A model generated the notes under the pieces. The model was not told where the DNA came from and made no database searches. It worked only from the letters and a program-made list of their open reading frames with translations. From an uncultured Lachnospiraceae bacterium (lineage in GTDB: Bacteria; Bacillota; Clostridia; Lachnospirales; Lachnospiraceae): a DNA stretch of 64,000 nucleotides. The stretch covers positions 1-64,000 of the forward strand of contig OMZG01000009.1 in assembly GCA_900315505.1 (NCBI GenBank), in the 5' to 3' direction. Numbering within the stretch: the stretch's first letter is position 1; every line of letters starts with the position of its first letter. Positions 33,077 to 43,049 of the stretch are shown one piece after another. A program made the translations under genes and the position numbers.

Positions 33077-35068
33077 TCACTGCATAGAGTTCAAAAGTAC
33101 ATCGATCATCTGCGTGATTACATTCACATATCTGCTCGAAGCATTGTAGGCATTCTGATACTTGATCATATTTGTCAGCTCCTCATCGGCATTGACACCT
33201 ATGACCTGCTGTCTGCTCGACTCTATTGAGCTTGCCGTTGCCCCTATGGTCTCAGAATTCGTCTTGAATGTATTGCCCTTATTGTCGAGCTCATCGATCA
33301 TCTTCGTATAGAAGTTCTCGAAATTCGTAGGTGTATTGTCTATGGCATTCAGCTGGTAGGTACTCTTTTCCCAGACATCATATATCTTCTCTGAGACATC
33401 CTGAGCTATGTCATCATTCTTATGCCTATGAGGAATGTACTGTGGATTCTCTACGAGATCGTGATTCACCTCGATCTCGCCAAGGGTGTACATGGTATCT
33501 GTATCGTCCTTGTTCTCCTCATTGTAAAGGTAGAGTGTCTTCGAATACTTACCTGAGCCATCTGGCTTTACTGTGACATTGCCATCAGCATCCATGTCGT
33601 AACTGACTGTGAATGAGGAATATCTGCTCAGTGATCTTCTGCTGTACAGCTCTCTGGGAGGCAGCTCCTTGTCCGATCCATATATAGCATTGTCCTCATC
33701 AAGGACTCTGGTATTATCATTTATCTCAAATACATGCGCCTTCTGATTCTCATCAAGAGCTGTGATCTGCTGATATGTAGTGACCTGCTTATTGGTCGCA
33801 GGATCAGTAGTCGTAGTCGAAGGATATGCTTCTCTGAATGCCCTTATCAGCTTAGTGTACTCTGTGTCATTAGCCGTCTGCGTGGCACTGAGATCTCCGA
33901 TTGACCTGATCGGTGACAAATAATCATTCACTCCTGTCATCATCTCATGCATCATCAGATCGAACTCTGCCTGCTCATTCATCATGACTGAATTCGACAG
34001 ACCATGAATCGTGGTCACATGGCCGTCTGCATCTGTGTCATAATAGTAGCCTTCCTTGTATCTGTATATATCTCCGCTCGAATACACATACTTGAACGGA
34101 TCACTGTCTGACGGATGCGTACCCATTACATCCTTATATGTAGCACGCTTGTCACCTCTGGAGATGAGAAGCGCCTTGACCTCGCCCACATCCTGGTCAT
34201 TGTTCGTATTCGTGAGTGCTGTATTGAAGACCTTGACGTAATCATTCTTCGATGCATTCGACAGATACGGCCAGTACGGGGTCTTGAAGCCCGTAGACTT
34301 GTCGGTCAGCATCCCGATCTCGAATACCCTGTCCTCACGGACGAAGTCCATTCCCTCGAGCTTCACTGTGACTACGCCATTCACATCCTCGGAATAGCTG
34401 ATATCCGCAAGCTTTGAAAGCTCATCAAGTGCCACATCACGCTGGTCACGGGAATCCATTGCTGTCTCGACTCCGCCGGACTCTGTCTGTGCGATCTTGA
34501 TATTCAGCTTGTGGATAGTACGTCCGAGCTCATTTATCTTATCAACATCATCCGATATCTTCTGATTGATATTGTCCTGATAGTCACTCATGCCCTCATA
34601 TACGCCCTTTGCACGGCTCACGAAAAGCTCTGACTTCTGGACCACGAGTGTATCTACCTCATCCGCATCCGGTGTCTTCGCAAACTCATTGAACGCCTCA
34701 CGGAGTCCTGTGATAGAATCTGAGAACTGTGCTCCGACTCCCTCACTAAGCAGAGTCTCGATCTCTGTCGATGCGTCATACTGGGCCTGGTAGAACTGCT
34801 TCCTGCCGGTCTCCGTCCTGTATGCCATATCGAGGAACTGGTCTCTCTTGTGGATTACATCTCCGATATCGACTCCGAGTCCGCTCCACTGATTGGAAAT
34901 ATCTGCCTTGCTGAACTTATTGTAATCGGCATCCGCGAAGAATGTCCTCTGACGGACATAGCCAGTGGTGTCGATATTTGACAGGTTGTTCGCTACGACA
35001 TTCAGGGCATTCTGATTGTTCCTGATGCCGCTAGCTCCTATGTATAAACTTCCGAATCCGTTTGCCAT
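33077..35068 (-). CDS. flgK: Flagellar hook-associated protein 1 (FlgK), paralogue 1
   Basis: A 663-residue FlgK. It begins MANGFGSLYIGASGIRNNQN, has NNLSNIDTTGYVRQ at about 27-40 and ends with QQVIGVNADEELTNMIKYQN and then YNASSRYVNVITQMIDVLL. Both ends match FlgK, but it is clearly divergent from the gene that follows it, so this is an old duplication rather than a recent copy. It follows the chaperone gene flgN by nine bases. Confidence 0.95.
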   Translation of the reverse strand: MANGFGSLYIGASGIRNNQNALNVVANNLSNIDTTGYVRQRTFFADADYNKFSKADISNQWSGLGVDIGDVIHKRDQFLDMAYRTETGRKQFYQAQYDASTEIETLLSEGVGAQFSDSITGLREAFNEFAKTPDADEVDTLVVQKSELFVSRAKGVYEGMSDYQDNINQKISDDVDKINELGRTIHKLNIKIAQTESGGVETAMDSRDQRDVALDELSKLADISYSEDVNGVVTVKLEGMDFVREDRVFEIGMLTDKSTGFKTPYWPYLSNASKNDYVKVFNTALTNTNNDQDVGEVKALLISRGDKRATYKDVMGTHPSDSDPFKYVYSSGDIYRYKEGYYYDTDADGHVTTIHGLSNSVMMNEQAEFDLMMHEMMTGVNDYLSPIRSIGDLSATQTANDTEYTKLIRAFREAYPSTTTTDPATNKQVTTYQQITALDENQKAHVFEINDNTRVLDEDNAIYGSDKELPPRELYSRRSLSRYSSFTVSYDMDADGNVTVKPDGSGKYSKTLYLYNEENKDDTDTMYTLGEIEVNHDLVENPQYIPHRHKNDDIAQDVSEKIYDVWEKSTYQLNAIDNTPTNFENFYTKMIDELDNKGNTFKTNSETIGATASSIESSRQQVIGVNADEELTNMIKYQNAYNASSRYVNVITQMIDVLLNSMQ

Positions 35069-35077
35069 ATCTGTACC

Positions 35078-35590
35078 TTACTGTTTTAGATCAAATCCGC
35101 CGCTTGGGAGGACATCGCCTGTATTGTATGCGTTCTTATTGTAATTCGCCGTCTGCGGAGCCTTCTTCATCTCCTCGAGAAGCGTCATATCAAACTGCGT
35201 CAGCTCTATCGCGTGATTCAGGAGAAGCTGTACCTGATCATTGAGATCATGCTCACGCTGTGCGCTCCTGACGAGCTCGTCCTTCGCTGCATCCAGTGCC
35301 TTCTGCTCATCCGGCTGATCACCTAGCAGCTCTATCACCTGTGTCACTGTGAGTATCGCGCCGTCATGTCCGAGGACTACGGACATATTCTTCAGATTCT
35401 CGATCCTCCGGTTCTGAAGATTCTTGAGATCCGAGGCTATATCATTCTCCTGATCCGTGATCTGCGTCAGGAGATCTAAGTCCCTGTTCACTATTGCCTT
35501 CCGCTTCCTCTGGGAAAGCTCATACAGAGCATCGTAGCCCTTTTTCTCCTCCTGCATTATACCAAGCAGCTCGCCTGCAAGACTTGCCAT
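35078..35590 (-). CDS. flgN: FlgN family export chaperone
   Basis: A 170-residue helical protein with the FlgN pattern: LLGIMQEEKKGYDALYELSQ near the N-terminus, RKAIVNRDLDLLTQITDQEN in the middle and a QFDMTLLEE helix near the end. FlgN holds FlgK and FlgL before export. It precedes two flgK and flgL, which fits. The start has TAGGAG six bases upstream, and the leader carries a 20-bp hairpin and CsrA-like sites. Confidence 0.88.
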   Translation of the reverse strand: MASLAGELLGIMQEEKKGYDALYELSQRKRKAIVNRDLDLLTQITDQENDIASDLKNLQNRRIENLKNMSVVLGHDGAILTVTQVIELLGDQPDEQKALDAAKDELVRSAQREHDLNDQVQLLLNHAIELTQFDMTLLEEMKKAPQTANYNKNAYNTGDVLPSGGFDLKQ

Positions 35591-35609
35591 AAAAAACTCC
35601 TATTAAAGC

Positions 35610-35654
35610 AATGAGCGGACTATCCTGCGCTATTCGCAAGACAATCCGCCCATT
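35610..35654 (-). promoter_or_regulatory. 20-bp hairpin directly upstream of the flgN ribosome-binding site
   Basis: On the minus strand 35654-35635 pairs with 35629-35610 over 20 positions with a five-base loop and only G:U-type exceptions. It is followed by GCTTTAAT, not a T-tract, so it is not a terminator. It ends about ten bases before the flgN SD. Confidence 0.6.
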
Positions 35655-35656
35655 AT

Positions 35657-35679
35657 GGAACAGTCCTCCTGTTCCTTGT
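35657..35679 (-). promoter_or_regulatory. CsrA-like site: ACAAGGA followed by hairpin with GGAGGA loop
   Basis: The leader RNA reads ACAAGGA (35679-35673), matching the core of the CsrA consensus RUACARGGAUGU, overlapping a hairpin GGAACA-GGAGGAC-TGTTCC (35675-35657) with GGA in the loop. Confidence 0.5.
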
Positions 35680-35684
35680 GCCGT

Positions 35685-35757
35685 CCCGTCCCTGGAACAA
35701 GGGTGAACTATGTAAGCATCCTCGAGCCTACCAGTAACCTCCGTGTCGCCGGACGGG
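35685..35757 (-). promoter_or_regulatory. Closed RNA domain in the flgM-flgN spacer, unknown class
   Basis: CCCGTCC (35757-35751) pairs with GGACGGG (35691-35685), enclosing about 59 bases that include CACGGAGG. No match to the c-di-GMP-I or -II riboswitch cores as I know them. Together with the downstream hairpins it fills the 215-base gap between flgM and flgN. Confidence 0.35.
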
Positions 35758-35763
35758 CTAGAA

Positions 35764-35799
35764 AAGAAAAAAACAAAATAGTTCCGTCTCCACGAAACT
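35764..35799 (-). terminator. Terminator or attenuator just after flgM
   Basis: AGTTTCGT-GGAG-ACGGAACT (35799-35780) forms an eight-bp stem with one G:U, followed by ATTTTGTTTTTTTCTTTT (35779-35764 region). It lies seven bases after the flgM stop and would limit read-through into flgN. Confidence 0.65.
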
Positions 35800-35805
35800 C
35801 ACTAA

Positions 35806-36081
35806 TCAGAATGATAATCCGTTGTACTTCGACAGCAGAACATCTGCAAAGTCTCCCGGATCCACCGTAACATCACCGCTGTACTTCTTCTTCATTGCAG
35901 CTACGAGATCCTCTCTCGTATCAGGTGCCTCTGCGACTGCCTTCTTCGCAACCTGGAAATCCTTGCCTGCAGAAGAGATGTCTACCTCGTCCTGTCCGTT
36001 AGCCCTCTTTGTAGCCCTGGAACCGGAAGGCTTCCTGGTCTGATATACCTGTGTTATAGCATTATAAGCACTGATCCTCAT
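35806..36081 (-). CDS. flgM: Anti-sigma-28 factor FlgM
   Basis: A 91-residue FlgM with a disordered first half and the sigma-binding C-terminal half (VDISSAGKDFQVAKKAV, TREDLVAAMKKKYSGD, DFADVLLSKYN). It holds sigma-D inactive until the hook is finished and FlgM is exported. The start at 36081 is preferred because AAGGAG is eight bases upstream; a GTG at 36090 lies inside that site. It heads the flgM-flgN-flgK-flgK-flgL-fliW-csrA block and has its own sigma-D promoter. Confidence 0.92.
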   Translation of the reverse strand: MRISAYNAITQVYQTRKPSGSRATKRANGQDEVDISSAGKDFQVAKKAVAEAPDTREDLVAAMKKKYSGDVTVDPGDFADVLLSKYNGLSF

Positions 36082-36141
36082 ACAGGACACTCCTTTCCGT
36101 TAATTATCATTTATCATGTTTTATTTTTGTTTTCACTCTTA

Positions 36142-36169
36142 GTATCGGAAATGCATTCGGAATTCTTAA
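36142..36169 (-). promoter_or_regulatory. Sigma-D promoter of flgM
   Basis: Minus strand TTAAG (36169-36165), 15 bases, TCCGATAC (36149-36142), 61 bases before the start. One base from the GCCGATAx consensus on each side. Confidence 0.7.
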
Positions 36170-36218
36170 CACCTTTTTAGAAAAACTTTTGTTTACAAAT
36201 AAATACATCTATTATATA

Positions 36219-36265
36219 CTTTCAGATGAAAAAGGGGACGGGTCCCTTTTTCATCTTTCTGAAAG
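36219..36265 (+). repeat. Palindromic dispersed repeat, copy 1
   Basis: A near-perfect palindrome with arms CTTTCAG/CTGAAAG outside and GATGAAAAAGGG/CCCTTTTTCATC inside. The inner 31 bases recur in reverse orientation at 54512-54545 with one difference. It lies before the HAD gene and overlaps its ribosome-binding site region. Confidence 0.7.
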
Positions 36266-36273
36266 GACGTATT

Positions 36274-36990
36274 ATGGCTTACAAAGCAGCAATATTCGAT
36301 ATGGATGGAACTATCCTCAATACTATTGATGACCTGACCCAAGCTCTGAACTATGCTATGGAACAGGGCGGTCATGAGCATGACTTCGATGCGAAGGACG
36401 TCGCTGCCTTCTTCGGAAGCGGCGTATATGTAGCGATCAAGCGCGCTCTCTCTGTGGAAAATGGTTTCCCTTATGAAAAATTGGATCAGATCGGGACTCC
36501 TGAAGAGCCGGATGGCTGTTTCAGGAATGAAGCTGAGATTGAGCGCATTTCAAAAATCTACAAGCCCTACTATGATTCGCACTGCGATATAAAGACAGGG
36601 CCGTATGCAGGAATTCCCGAGGTACTCAGGGAACTACGGGAATGTGGCATAAAAACAGCTGTAGTATCAAACAAGCCTGATCCGGCTGTGCAGACCCTGG
36701 TGAATGATAAATTCAATGGTATGTTTGATTTTGCTCTCGGAGAGAAGGATGGAATACGCAGAAAGCCGGCTCCTGACATGGTAAATGAATGTCTCAGAGT
36801 GCTTCAGATGCCGCGCTCCGAATGCGTATATATAGGTGATTCTGAAGTAGACTTCCAGACCGGAAAGAACTCGGGAATGGATGTGATAAGCGTCGACTGG
36901 GGGTTCAGGCCACGGGAGTATCTCGAAAATCTCCCAGCAGAGAAAATAGTATCTACATCGGTAGAACTTCTCAGAGCTATATGTAAATAG
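36274..36990 (+). CDS. HAD family hydrolase (phosphoglycolate phosphatase-like)
   Basis: A 238-residue HAD phosphatase with motif I FDMDGTIL at about 8-15, an alpha-helical cap domain, motif II VVSNKP near 130, motif III Lys in RRKPAPDMV near 167 and motif IV YIGDSEVDF near 190. This is the Gph/PGP subgroup; substrates are small phosphate esters. The start at 36274 is chosen because AAAGGA lies just upstream; an earlier ATG at 36226 would begin inside the palindromic repeat. Stand-alone gene with its own terminator. Confidence 0.9.
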   Translation: MAYKAAIFDMDGTILNTIDDLTQALNYAMEQGGHEHDFDAKDVAAFFGSGVYVAIKRALSVENGFPYEKLDQIGTPEEPDGCFRNEAEIERISKIYKPYYDSHCDIKTGPYAGIPEVLRELRECGIKTAVVSNKPDPAVQTLVNDKFNGMFDFALGEKDGIRRKPAPDMVNECLRVLQMPRSECVYIGDSEVDFQTGKNSGMDVISVDWGFRPREYLENLPAEKIVSTSVELLRAICK

Positions 36991-37037
36991 TTCATAAGGG
37001 AATGTCGGCTGACATATCCCATCTGAGTAAATAAAGT

Positions 37038-37074
37038 GCACCACCTGTACCTGGTACAAGTGGTGCTCTTTTTA
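37038..37074 (+). terminator. Terminator between HAD gene and mreB
   Basis: GCACCAC (37038-37044) and GTGGTGC (37060-37066) enclose a further TGTACC/GTACA pairing; CTTTTT follows on the plus strand. The structure reaches the mreB stop, so it may serve both convergent genes. Confidence 0.8.
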
Positions 37075-38073
37075 ATTCTGACTTAAATCGTGATTTCCTG
37101 CCATGAACTCTACATACTTGCCTGTGCCTATAGCTACGCAGGTCATCGGGTCCTCGGCTGTCATGGTATTGATGCCGGTACGCTCCTCCATGAGCTCCTC
37201 GAGTCCGCGGAGAAGTGAGCCGCCTCCCGTGAGGATGATTCCTCTGTCTGCGACATCGGCTGCAAGCTCCGGCGGTGTCTTCTCGAGAACCGAGTGAACA
37301 GCCTCTACTATCTGGGCTGTCGGCTCGCGAAGCGCCTCCTCAGTCTCCTCTGATGTGACCTCAATGGTCTTCGGAAGTCCCGTCACGAGATTACGTCCCC
37401 TGACATCCATAGTCTCCGGTGTGGAGAGCGGATAGCAGGTTCCGATATTTATCTTCATATCCTCTGCGGTTCTCTCACCGATCAGGAGATTGTGCTTCTT
37501 TCTCATGTATCTGACGAGTGCCTCGTCGAAATTGTCTCCGGCGATCTTGATAGAGGTGGAAACTACCGATCCACCAAGAGAGATGACAGCTATATCTGAG
37601 GTACCACCTCCGATATCCACGATCATATTTCCACATGGTCTGCTGATATCGATTCCGGCTCCGATTGCTGCTGCGATAGGCTCCTCAATGATAAAGACCT
37701 CACGGGCTCCTGCAGAATATGCTGCATCCTCTACTGCACGCTTCTCAACTTCTGTGACTCCCGATGGTACGCATACCGAGATACGTGGCTTGCGGTAACT
37801 CCTCTTGCCAAGTGCCTTCTGGATGAAGTACTTTATCATCTTCTCTGTGACTGTATAGTCTGAGATAACTCCCTGCCTCAGCGGTCTGACTGCTACTATA
37901 TTCCCCGGAGTACGGCCGAGCATGAGACGGGCTTCTTCTCCGATTGCCTTTATCTTATTCGTGTCACGGTCAAATGCTACGACCGATGGTTCCTTCAGCA
38001 CTACTCCCTTACCCTTGAGATATACAAGTATGCTCGCTGTTCCTAAATCTATTCCAATATCTGTGGCAGCCAT
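37072..38073 (-). CDS. mreB: Rod shape-determining protein MreB/Mbl
   Basis: A 333-residue actin-like protein: IGIDLGTASILVYLKGKGVV at the N-terminus (phosphate 1), IIEEPIAAAIGAGIDIS in the middle, VDIGGGTSDIAVISLGG (phosphate 2) and GIILTGGGSLLRGL (adenosine site). It polymerises under the membrane and organises cell-wall synthesis. No mreC/mreD lie next to it, as often seen for Mbl or secondary MreB copies, so the exact paralogue is open. GGAAGGAGC precedes the start. Confidence 0.93.
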   Translation of the reverse strand: MAATDIGIDLGTASILVYLKGKGVVLKEPSVVAFDRDTNKIKAIGEEARLMLGRTPGNIVAVRPLRQGVISDYTVTEKMIKYFIQKALGKRSYRKPRISVCVPSGVTEVEKRAVEDAAYSAGAREVFIIEEPIAAAIGAGIDISRPCGNMIVDIGGGTSDIAVISLGGSVVSTSIKIAGDNFDEALVRYMRKKHNLLIGERTAEDMKINIGTCYPLSTPETMDVRGRNLVTGLPKTIEVTSEETEEALREPTAQIVEAVHSVLEKTPPELAADVADRGIILTGGGSLLRGLEELMEERTGINTMTAEDPMTCVAIGTGKYVEFMAGNHDLSQN

Positions 38074-38122
38074 TATTGGTGCTCCTTCCGAAAATTATTT
38101 ATAGTCATACATCAGATATTAT

Positions 38123-38145
38123 AAAATCATTGGATGATTTTTTCA
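38123..38145. terminator. AT-rich inverted repeat between uvrA and mreB
   Basis: AAAATCAT (38123-38130), three-base loop, ATGATTTT (38134-38141), followed by TTTC on the plus strand. It is weak; no other feature was seen in this 100-base gap. Confidence 0.3.
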
Positions 38146-38175
38146 AGTATTTTCTGTAGTGGCCAGGGGCCAGTG

Positions 38176-41031
38176 TTAGCTCCTATCCCCTAACACCTTC
38201 TTCAGATACTGGCCTGTATAGCTCTTCTTCACCTTACAGATCTCTTCAGGCGTTCCCCGGGCTATTACAGTACCGCCTCCATCGCCGCCCTCAGGGCCCA
38301 GGTCGATGATATAGTCTGCTGTCTTTATCACATCGAGATTGTGCTCGATCACGACAACGGTATTGCCGCTGTCAGACAGCTCACGGAGAATCCTTACCAG
38401 CTTATTCACATCCTCGAAATGAAGTCCGGTCGTCGGCTCATCAAGCACATAGATAGTCTTTCCGGTACCTCGTCTCGACAGCTCCGTTGCAAGCTTTATC
38501 CTCTGGGCTTCTCCGCCCGAGAGCTCTGTCGATGGCTGACCCAGCTTGATATATCCGAGTCCGACATCCATCAGGGTCTTTATCTTTCTATAGACAGACG
38601 GAACCGGTTCAAAAAATTTAACTGCTTCCTCGACCGTCATATTGAGCACATCATAGATTGACTTGCCCTTATACTTCACTTCGAGCGTCTCACGGTTGTA
38701 TCTCTGTCCATGGCAGACCTCACATGGCACATACACGTCTGGCAGGAAATGCATCTCTATCTTCTTGATTCCGTCTCCGCCGCAGGCCTCACATCGTCCG
38801 CCCTTTACATTGAAAGAAAATCTGCCCTTTGTGTACCCTCTGGCCTTGGCATCCGGTGTCGATGCGAAAAGATCCCTGATCAGGTCAAAGACTCCTGTAT
38901 AGGTAGCCGGGTTCGATCTCGGTGTACGGCCGATCGGCGACTGGTCGATATCTATAATCTTGTCAAGCTGCTTCGTGCCTTCGATCCCATCACAGTCTCC
39001 TGGAATGGTTCTCGCACGATTCAGGTCACGGGCAAGGGTCTTGTACAGTATCTCATTGATCAGTGATGATTTTCCTGAGCCTGATACTCCTGTGACTACT
39101 GTCATGATGCCAAGCGGGATTTCCACATCTATATTCTTCAGATTATGCTCTCTCGCGCCTTTTATTGTGATGTGGCCTGTCGGCTTTCTTCTGACATCAG
39201 GTACTGGAATTTTTTTCTTGCCAGACAGATACTGTCCGGTGAGTGAATCAGGGCAGGCTTCGACCTCTTCAGGAGTGCCTGCTGCCACTATCTCACCGCC
39301 ATGGTCGCCGGCTCCAGGTCCGATGTCCACAAGGAAATCAGCGGCTCTCATCGTATCCTCGTCATGTTCTACGACGATCAGCGTATTGCCGAGATTGCGG
39401 AGACCCTTTAATGACGCAAGAAGCTTGTCATTATCTCTCTGATGCAGTCCGATTGACGGCTCATCAAGGATATAGACGACTCCCACGAGTCCGGAACCGA
39501 TCTGCGTTGCGAGCCTGATTCTCTGTGCCTCGCCGCCCGACAGAGTTGCAGTTGCACGGGAAAGGGAGAGATAATCAAGCCCTACATCATCGAGGAACTT
39601 CACTCTTGCCTTTATCTCTCGAAGCACAAGTCTGCCGATCTTCAACTGCTGGTCAGTCAGCTGCATATTATCAAGGAACGGACGAAGGTCCTTCACGGAC
39701 ATCGTCGTCATCTCATATATATTCTTATCAGCTACCGTTACAGCAAGTGCATCTGGCTTCAGCCTCTGTCCGTGGCATACAGGGCACGGCGTGATCTGCA
39801 TGAATTCCTCGAACTGAGCCTTGGCAGTGTCCGATTTTGTCTCACGGTATCTGCGTTTCGTATTCTCGAGCAGTCCCTCAAACTGCACATCATAGACTCC
39901 TGTAGACCAGCGTCCTGAATAGTGTACCTTTACTACTTTATCAAAGCCATTGATGAACATGTCGCGGATCTTTTTCGGCAGCTTCTTGTATGGTGTATCG
40001 AGAGAAAATCCATACTCCTTCGACAGTGCCTCGAGAAGCGCATGCGAGTAGCTCTTCGGGTCCTTGGAATTCTGCCAGCCGATGACCTGCACGCAGCCTT
40101 CATTGAATGACAGATTCTGGTCAGGGATCATGAGCCGCTCATCGAACTCCATCTTGTATCCCAGGCCATAGCACTCAGGACATGCTCCGAACGGATTGTT
40201 GAATGAAAAGCTTCTTGGCTCGATCTCATCAATTGATATGCCGCAGTACGGGCATGAATAGCTCTCCGAAAATCTCATCGGCTTCCCGCCAATCACATCT
40301 ATGATCACGAGTCCGCCTGACAGCTTCAGCGCATTTTCAATTGAGCCCGTAAGCCTTGCATCGATTCCGTCCCTTATCACGAGACGATCGACTACTATCT
40401 CTATATTATGCTTCTGATTCTTATTGAGCTTTATATCTTCCGACAGATCATAGAGATTGCCATCGACGATCACGCGGACGTAGCCGTTCTTTCTGGCTCT
40501 TTCGAAAAGTTTTTCCTGGGCGCCTTTACGGCCTCTGACTACTGGGGAGAGCACCTGAAACTTCGTTTTCTCCGGGAGTTTCCTGATCTGATCACACATC
40601 TGGTCTACCGTCTGCTTGTAGATCGGTCTGCCGCAGTTCGGACAGTGCGGAATTCCGCAACGCGCATACAGGAGTCTCAGGTAGTCATAGATCTCTGTGA
40701 CTGTTCCGACTGTTGATCTCGGGTTATGGTTTGTCGATTTCTGGTCAATTGAAATAGCTGGCGGAAGGCCCTCAATCTTGTCTACGTCCGGCTTTTCCAT
40801 CTGGCCGAGGAACTGTCTCGCATAGCTCGACAGCGACTCCATGTATCGTCTCTGGCCTTCTGCGAAAATAGTATCGAAGGCCAGTGAACTTTTTCCAGAT
40901 CCAGAGAGTCCCGTGAATACAGTGAACGAATCACGTGGGATATCGAGGTCTATATTTTTCAGATTATGTACTTTAGCTCCCCGGATCTTTATATATTTCT
41001 GTGGTGTGAGTGATTCACTTGATTCCTTCAT
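38176..41031 (-). CDS. uvrA: Excinuclease ABC subunit A
   Basis: A 951-residue UvrA, normal length. Two ABC ATPase modules are visible: Walker [14 protein letters not shown] near 40 and [10 protein letters not shown] near 640; ABC signatures [19 protein letters not shown] and [15 protein letters not shown]. Zinc-binding cysteines appear in CPNCGRP and in CEACGGDG with CEVCHGQ. UvrA dimers scan DNA for bulky lesions and load UvrB. It follows uvrB by eight bases in one operon; GAGG precedes the start. Confidence 0.98.
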   Translation of the reverse strand: MKESSESLTPQKYIKIRGAKVHNLKNIDLDIPRDSFTVFTGLSGSGKSSLAFDTIFAEGQRRYMESLSSYARQFLGQMEKPDVDKIEGLPPAISIDQKSTNHNPRSTVGTVTEIYDYLRLLYARCGIPHCPNCGRPIYKQTVDQMCDQIRKLPEKTKFQVLSPVVRGRKGAQEKLFERARKNGYVRVIVDGNLYDLSEDIKLNKNQKHNIEIVVDRLVIRDGIDARLTGSIENALKLSGGLVIIDVIGGKPMRFSESYSCPYCGISIDEIEPRSFSFNNPFGACPECYGLGYKMEFDERLMIPDQNLSFNEGCVQVIGWQNSKDPKSYSHALLEALSKEYGFSLDTPYKKLPKKIRDMFINGFDKVVKVHYSGRWSTGVYDVQFEGLLENTKRRYRETKSDTAKAQFEEFMQITPCPVCHGQRLKPDALAVTVADKNIYEMTTMSVKDLRPFLDNMQLTDQQLKIGRLVLREIKARVKFLDDVGLDYLSLSRATATLSGGEAQRIRLATQIGSGLVGVVYILDEPSIGLHQRDNDKLLASLKGLRNLGNTLIVVEHDEDTMRAADFLVDIGPGAGDHGGEIVAAGTPEEVEACPDSLTGQYLSGKKKIPVPDVRRKPTGHITIKGAREHNLKNIDVEIPLGIMTVVTGVSGSGKSSLINEILYKTLARDLNRARTIPGDCDGIEGTKQLDKIIDIDQSPIGRTPRSNPATYTGVFDLIRDLFASTPDAKARGYTKGRFSFNVKGGRCEACGGDGIKKIEMHFLPDVYVPCEVCHGQRYNRETLEVKYKGKSIYDVLNMTVEEAVKFFEPVPSVYRKIKTLMDVGLGYIKLGQPSTELSGGEAQRIKLATELSRRGTGKTIYVLDEPTTGLHFEDVNKLVRILRELSDSGNTVVVIEHNLDVIKTADYIIDLGPEGGDGGGTVIARGTPEEICKVKKSYTGQYLKKVLGDRS

Positions 41032-41038
41032 ATATACC

Positions 41039-43042
41039 TCACTTGATTTTTTTGCTAATGATGGTATTTAACATATTCTTGAGTTCTATCATTCTGTCAC
41101 GATATTCTGCTGCGGCCTCGAAATTCAGGTCTGTTGCAGCCTTCTGCATCTTGTCACGGATCCTGCCTATGTACTTCTTCAGCTCGTCAACTGACATCTC
41201 CTCAGGCTGCCTCTCCATATCCTTCTCTTCGGCAGCGACCTGCTTCGATACTGCGATCACATCCTGGACTGCCTTCTGGATAGTCTTCGGAGTGATGTGA
41301 TGCTTCTCGTTATATGCCTGCTGGATTTTCCTACGACGCTCTGTCTCATCGATTGCCTTCTGCATCGACTCTGTAATCGTGTCGGCATACATGATGACAT
41401 GACCATGGTCATTACGCGCAGCACGGCCAATTGTCTGAATCAGAGATGTCTCATTACGCAGGAATCCTTCTTTATCAGCATCGAGAATTGCGACCAGAGT
41501 GATCTCCGGGATATCCAGTCCCTCACGGAGGAGGTTGATCCCTACGAGCACATCGAATACATCGAGTCGCAGATCACGGATGATCTCTGCACGTTCGAGC
41601 GTATCAATATCCGAATGCAGATATTTCACTCTGACACCGAGCTCTGCGAGATAGTCAGTCAGATCCTCTGCCATCCTCTTGGTAAGAGTCGTGACAAGCA
41701 CCTTATTATGCTGATCTGCTTCTTTCTTGATCTCAGAATACAGATCATCGATCTGACCCTCTGTAGGTCTCACATCAATTGACGGATCAAGAAGTCCGGT
41801 AGGTCTGATGACCTGCTCAGCTCTCAGCAGCTCATGCTCTTCTTCATACTTGCCCGGCGTAGCAGATACGAACAGGAGCTGATCATTTTTCTGCTCCCAT
41901 TCATGAAAGTTGAGAGGCCTGTTGTCAAGAGCGCTCGGCAGCCTGAAGCCATAGTCTACAAGCGTGGTCTTTCTGGCCTTGTCGCCATTATACATTCCGC
42001 CAATCTGTGGAACGGTGATATGGCTCTCGTCGATAATCGTCAGGAAATCATTTCCAAAATAGTCGATCAGACACTTTGGCGGTTCGCCAGGCTTCGCACC
42101 TGTCAGATGCCTCGAATAGTTCTCAATGCCTGAGCAGAATCCCGTCTCACGGAGCATCTCTATATCGAAATTCGTCCTCTCTGCAATTCTCTGTGCTTCG
42201 AGGAGCTTGTCATGAGCCTTGAAAAAAGCGACTCTTTCCTTCAGTTCTTCTTCAATTGTCTCGCAGGCATGCTCTATTTTTTCCTTAGGAACTACATAGT
42301 GCGATGCCGGGAAAACAGCACAGTGGGACAGTTCACACTGCACCTTGCCGGTCAATGGATCAGTCTGCACTATACGGTCGATCTCATCGCCGAACCACTC
42401 AATCCTGTAGGCGTAGTCTGTAGTATTCGCTGGGATCACCTCGAGTGTATCGCCCCTGACACGGAAGGTGCCACGTTTGAAATCCATGTCATTTCTCAGA
42501 TATTGCATGTCGACCAGTTCCCTGATGACACAATCACGGTCCTTGTCCTGACCAGGCCTTAAGGAAACCATCATATTTTCATAATCATCAGGACTTCCGA
42601 TACCATATATGCACGAAACGGAAGCGACGATTATGACGTCCTTTCTCTCGGAAAGAGCGGCAGTTGCAGACAGACGGAGCTTGTCGATCTCATCATTTAC
42701 CGCAGAGTCCTTCGCGATATATGTATCCGACTGAGGCACGTATGCCTCAGGCTGATAGTAATCATAGTATGAGACAAAATACTCTACAGCGTTCTCTGGA
42801 AAAAATTCCTTCATCTCGCTGTAGAGCTGTCCCGCAAGTGTCTTGTTGTGGCTCATGATAAGCGTAGGCTTGTTGAGTGCCGCAATGACATTTGCCATTG
42901 TAAAGGTCTTACCGGAACCAGTGACTCCGAGGAGAGTCTCGAACTGATTACCTTCTCTGAAACCATCGACAAGCTCCTTTATTGCTTCTGGCTGGTCACC
43001 GGTAGGAGAGTATTTAGAGTGTAGTTTGAATAGTTTATCCAT
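41039..43042 (-). CDS. uvrB: Excinuclease ABC subunit B
   Basis: A 667-residue UvrB helicase-like protein: Walker [14 protein letters not shown] at about 39, the DNA-wedging beta-hairpin [18 protein letters not shown] at about 92-110, QTIGRAARN motif VI and a C-terminal UVR domain ([19 protein letters not shown]) for UvrC binding. It forms the damage-verification complex with UvrA. The ATG at 43042 has no recognisable Shine-Dalgarno; the bases upstream are the heptamer repeat array. Confidence 0.98.
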   Translation of the reverse strand: MDKLFKLHSKYSPTGDQPEAIKELVDGFREGNQFETLLGVTGSGKTFTMANVIAALNKPTLIMSHNKTLAGQLYSEMKEFFPENAVEYFVSYYDYYQPEAYVPQSDTYIAKDSAVNDEIDKLRLSATAALSERKDVIIVASVSCIYGIGSPDDYENMMVSLRPGQDKDRDCVIRELVDMQYLRNDMDFKRGTFRVRGDTLEVIPANTTDYAYRIEWFGDEIDRIVQTDPLTGKVQCELSHCAVFPASHYVVPKEKIEHACETIEEELKERVAFFKAHDKLLEAQRIAERTNFDIEMLRETGFCSGIENYSRHLTGAKPGEPPKCLIDYFGNDFLTIIDESHITVPQIGGMYNGDKARKTTLVDYGFRLPSALDNRPLNFHEWEQKNDQLLFVSATPGKYEEEHELLRAEQVIRPTGLLDPSIDVRPTEGQIDDLYSEIKKEADQHNKVLVTTLTKRMAEDLTDYLAELGVRVKYLHSDIDTLERAEIIRDLRLDVFDVLVGINLLREGLDIPEITLVAILDADKEGFLRNETSLIQTIGRAARNDHGHVIMYADTITESMQKAIDETERRRKIQQAYNEKHHITPKTIQKAVQDVIAVSKQVAAEEKDMERQPEEMSVDELKKYIGRIRDKMQKAATDLNFEAAAEYRDRMIELKNMLNTIISKKIK

Positions 43043-43049
43043 GTTTGCT

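Noticed and set aside
35610..35654. Terminator before flgN
   Set aside because: The long stem is followed by GCTTTAAT and the flgN ribosome-binding site, not by a T-tract.
35685..35757. c-di-GMP riboswitch upstream of flgN
   Set aside because: The conserved core sequences of the known c-di-GMP classes are not present; kept only as an unknown structured region.
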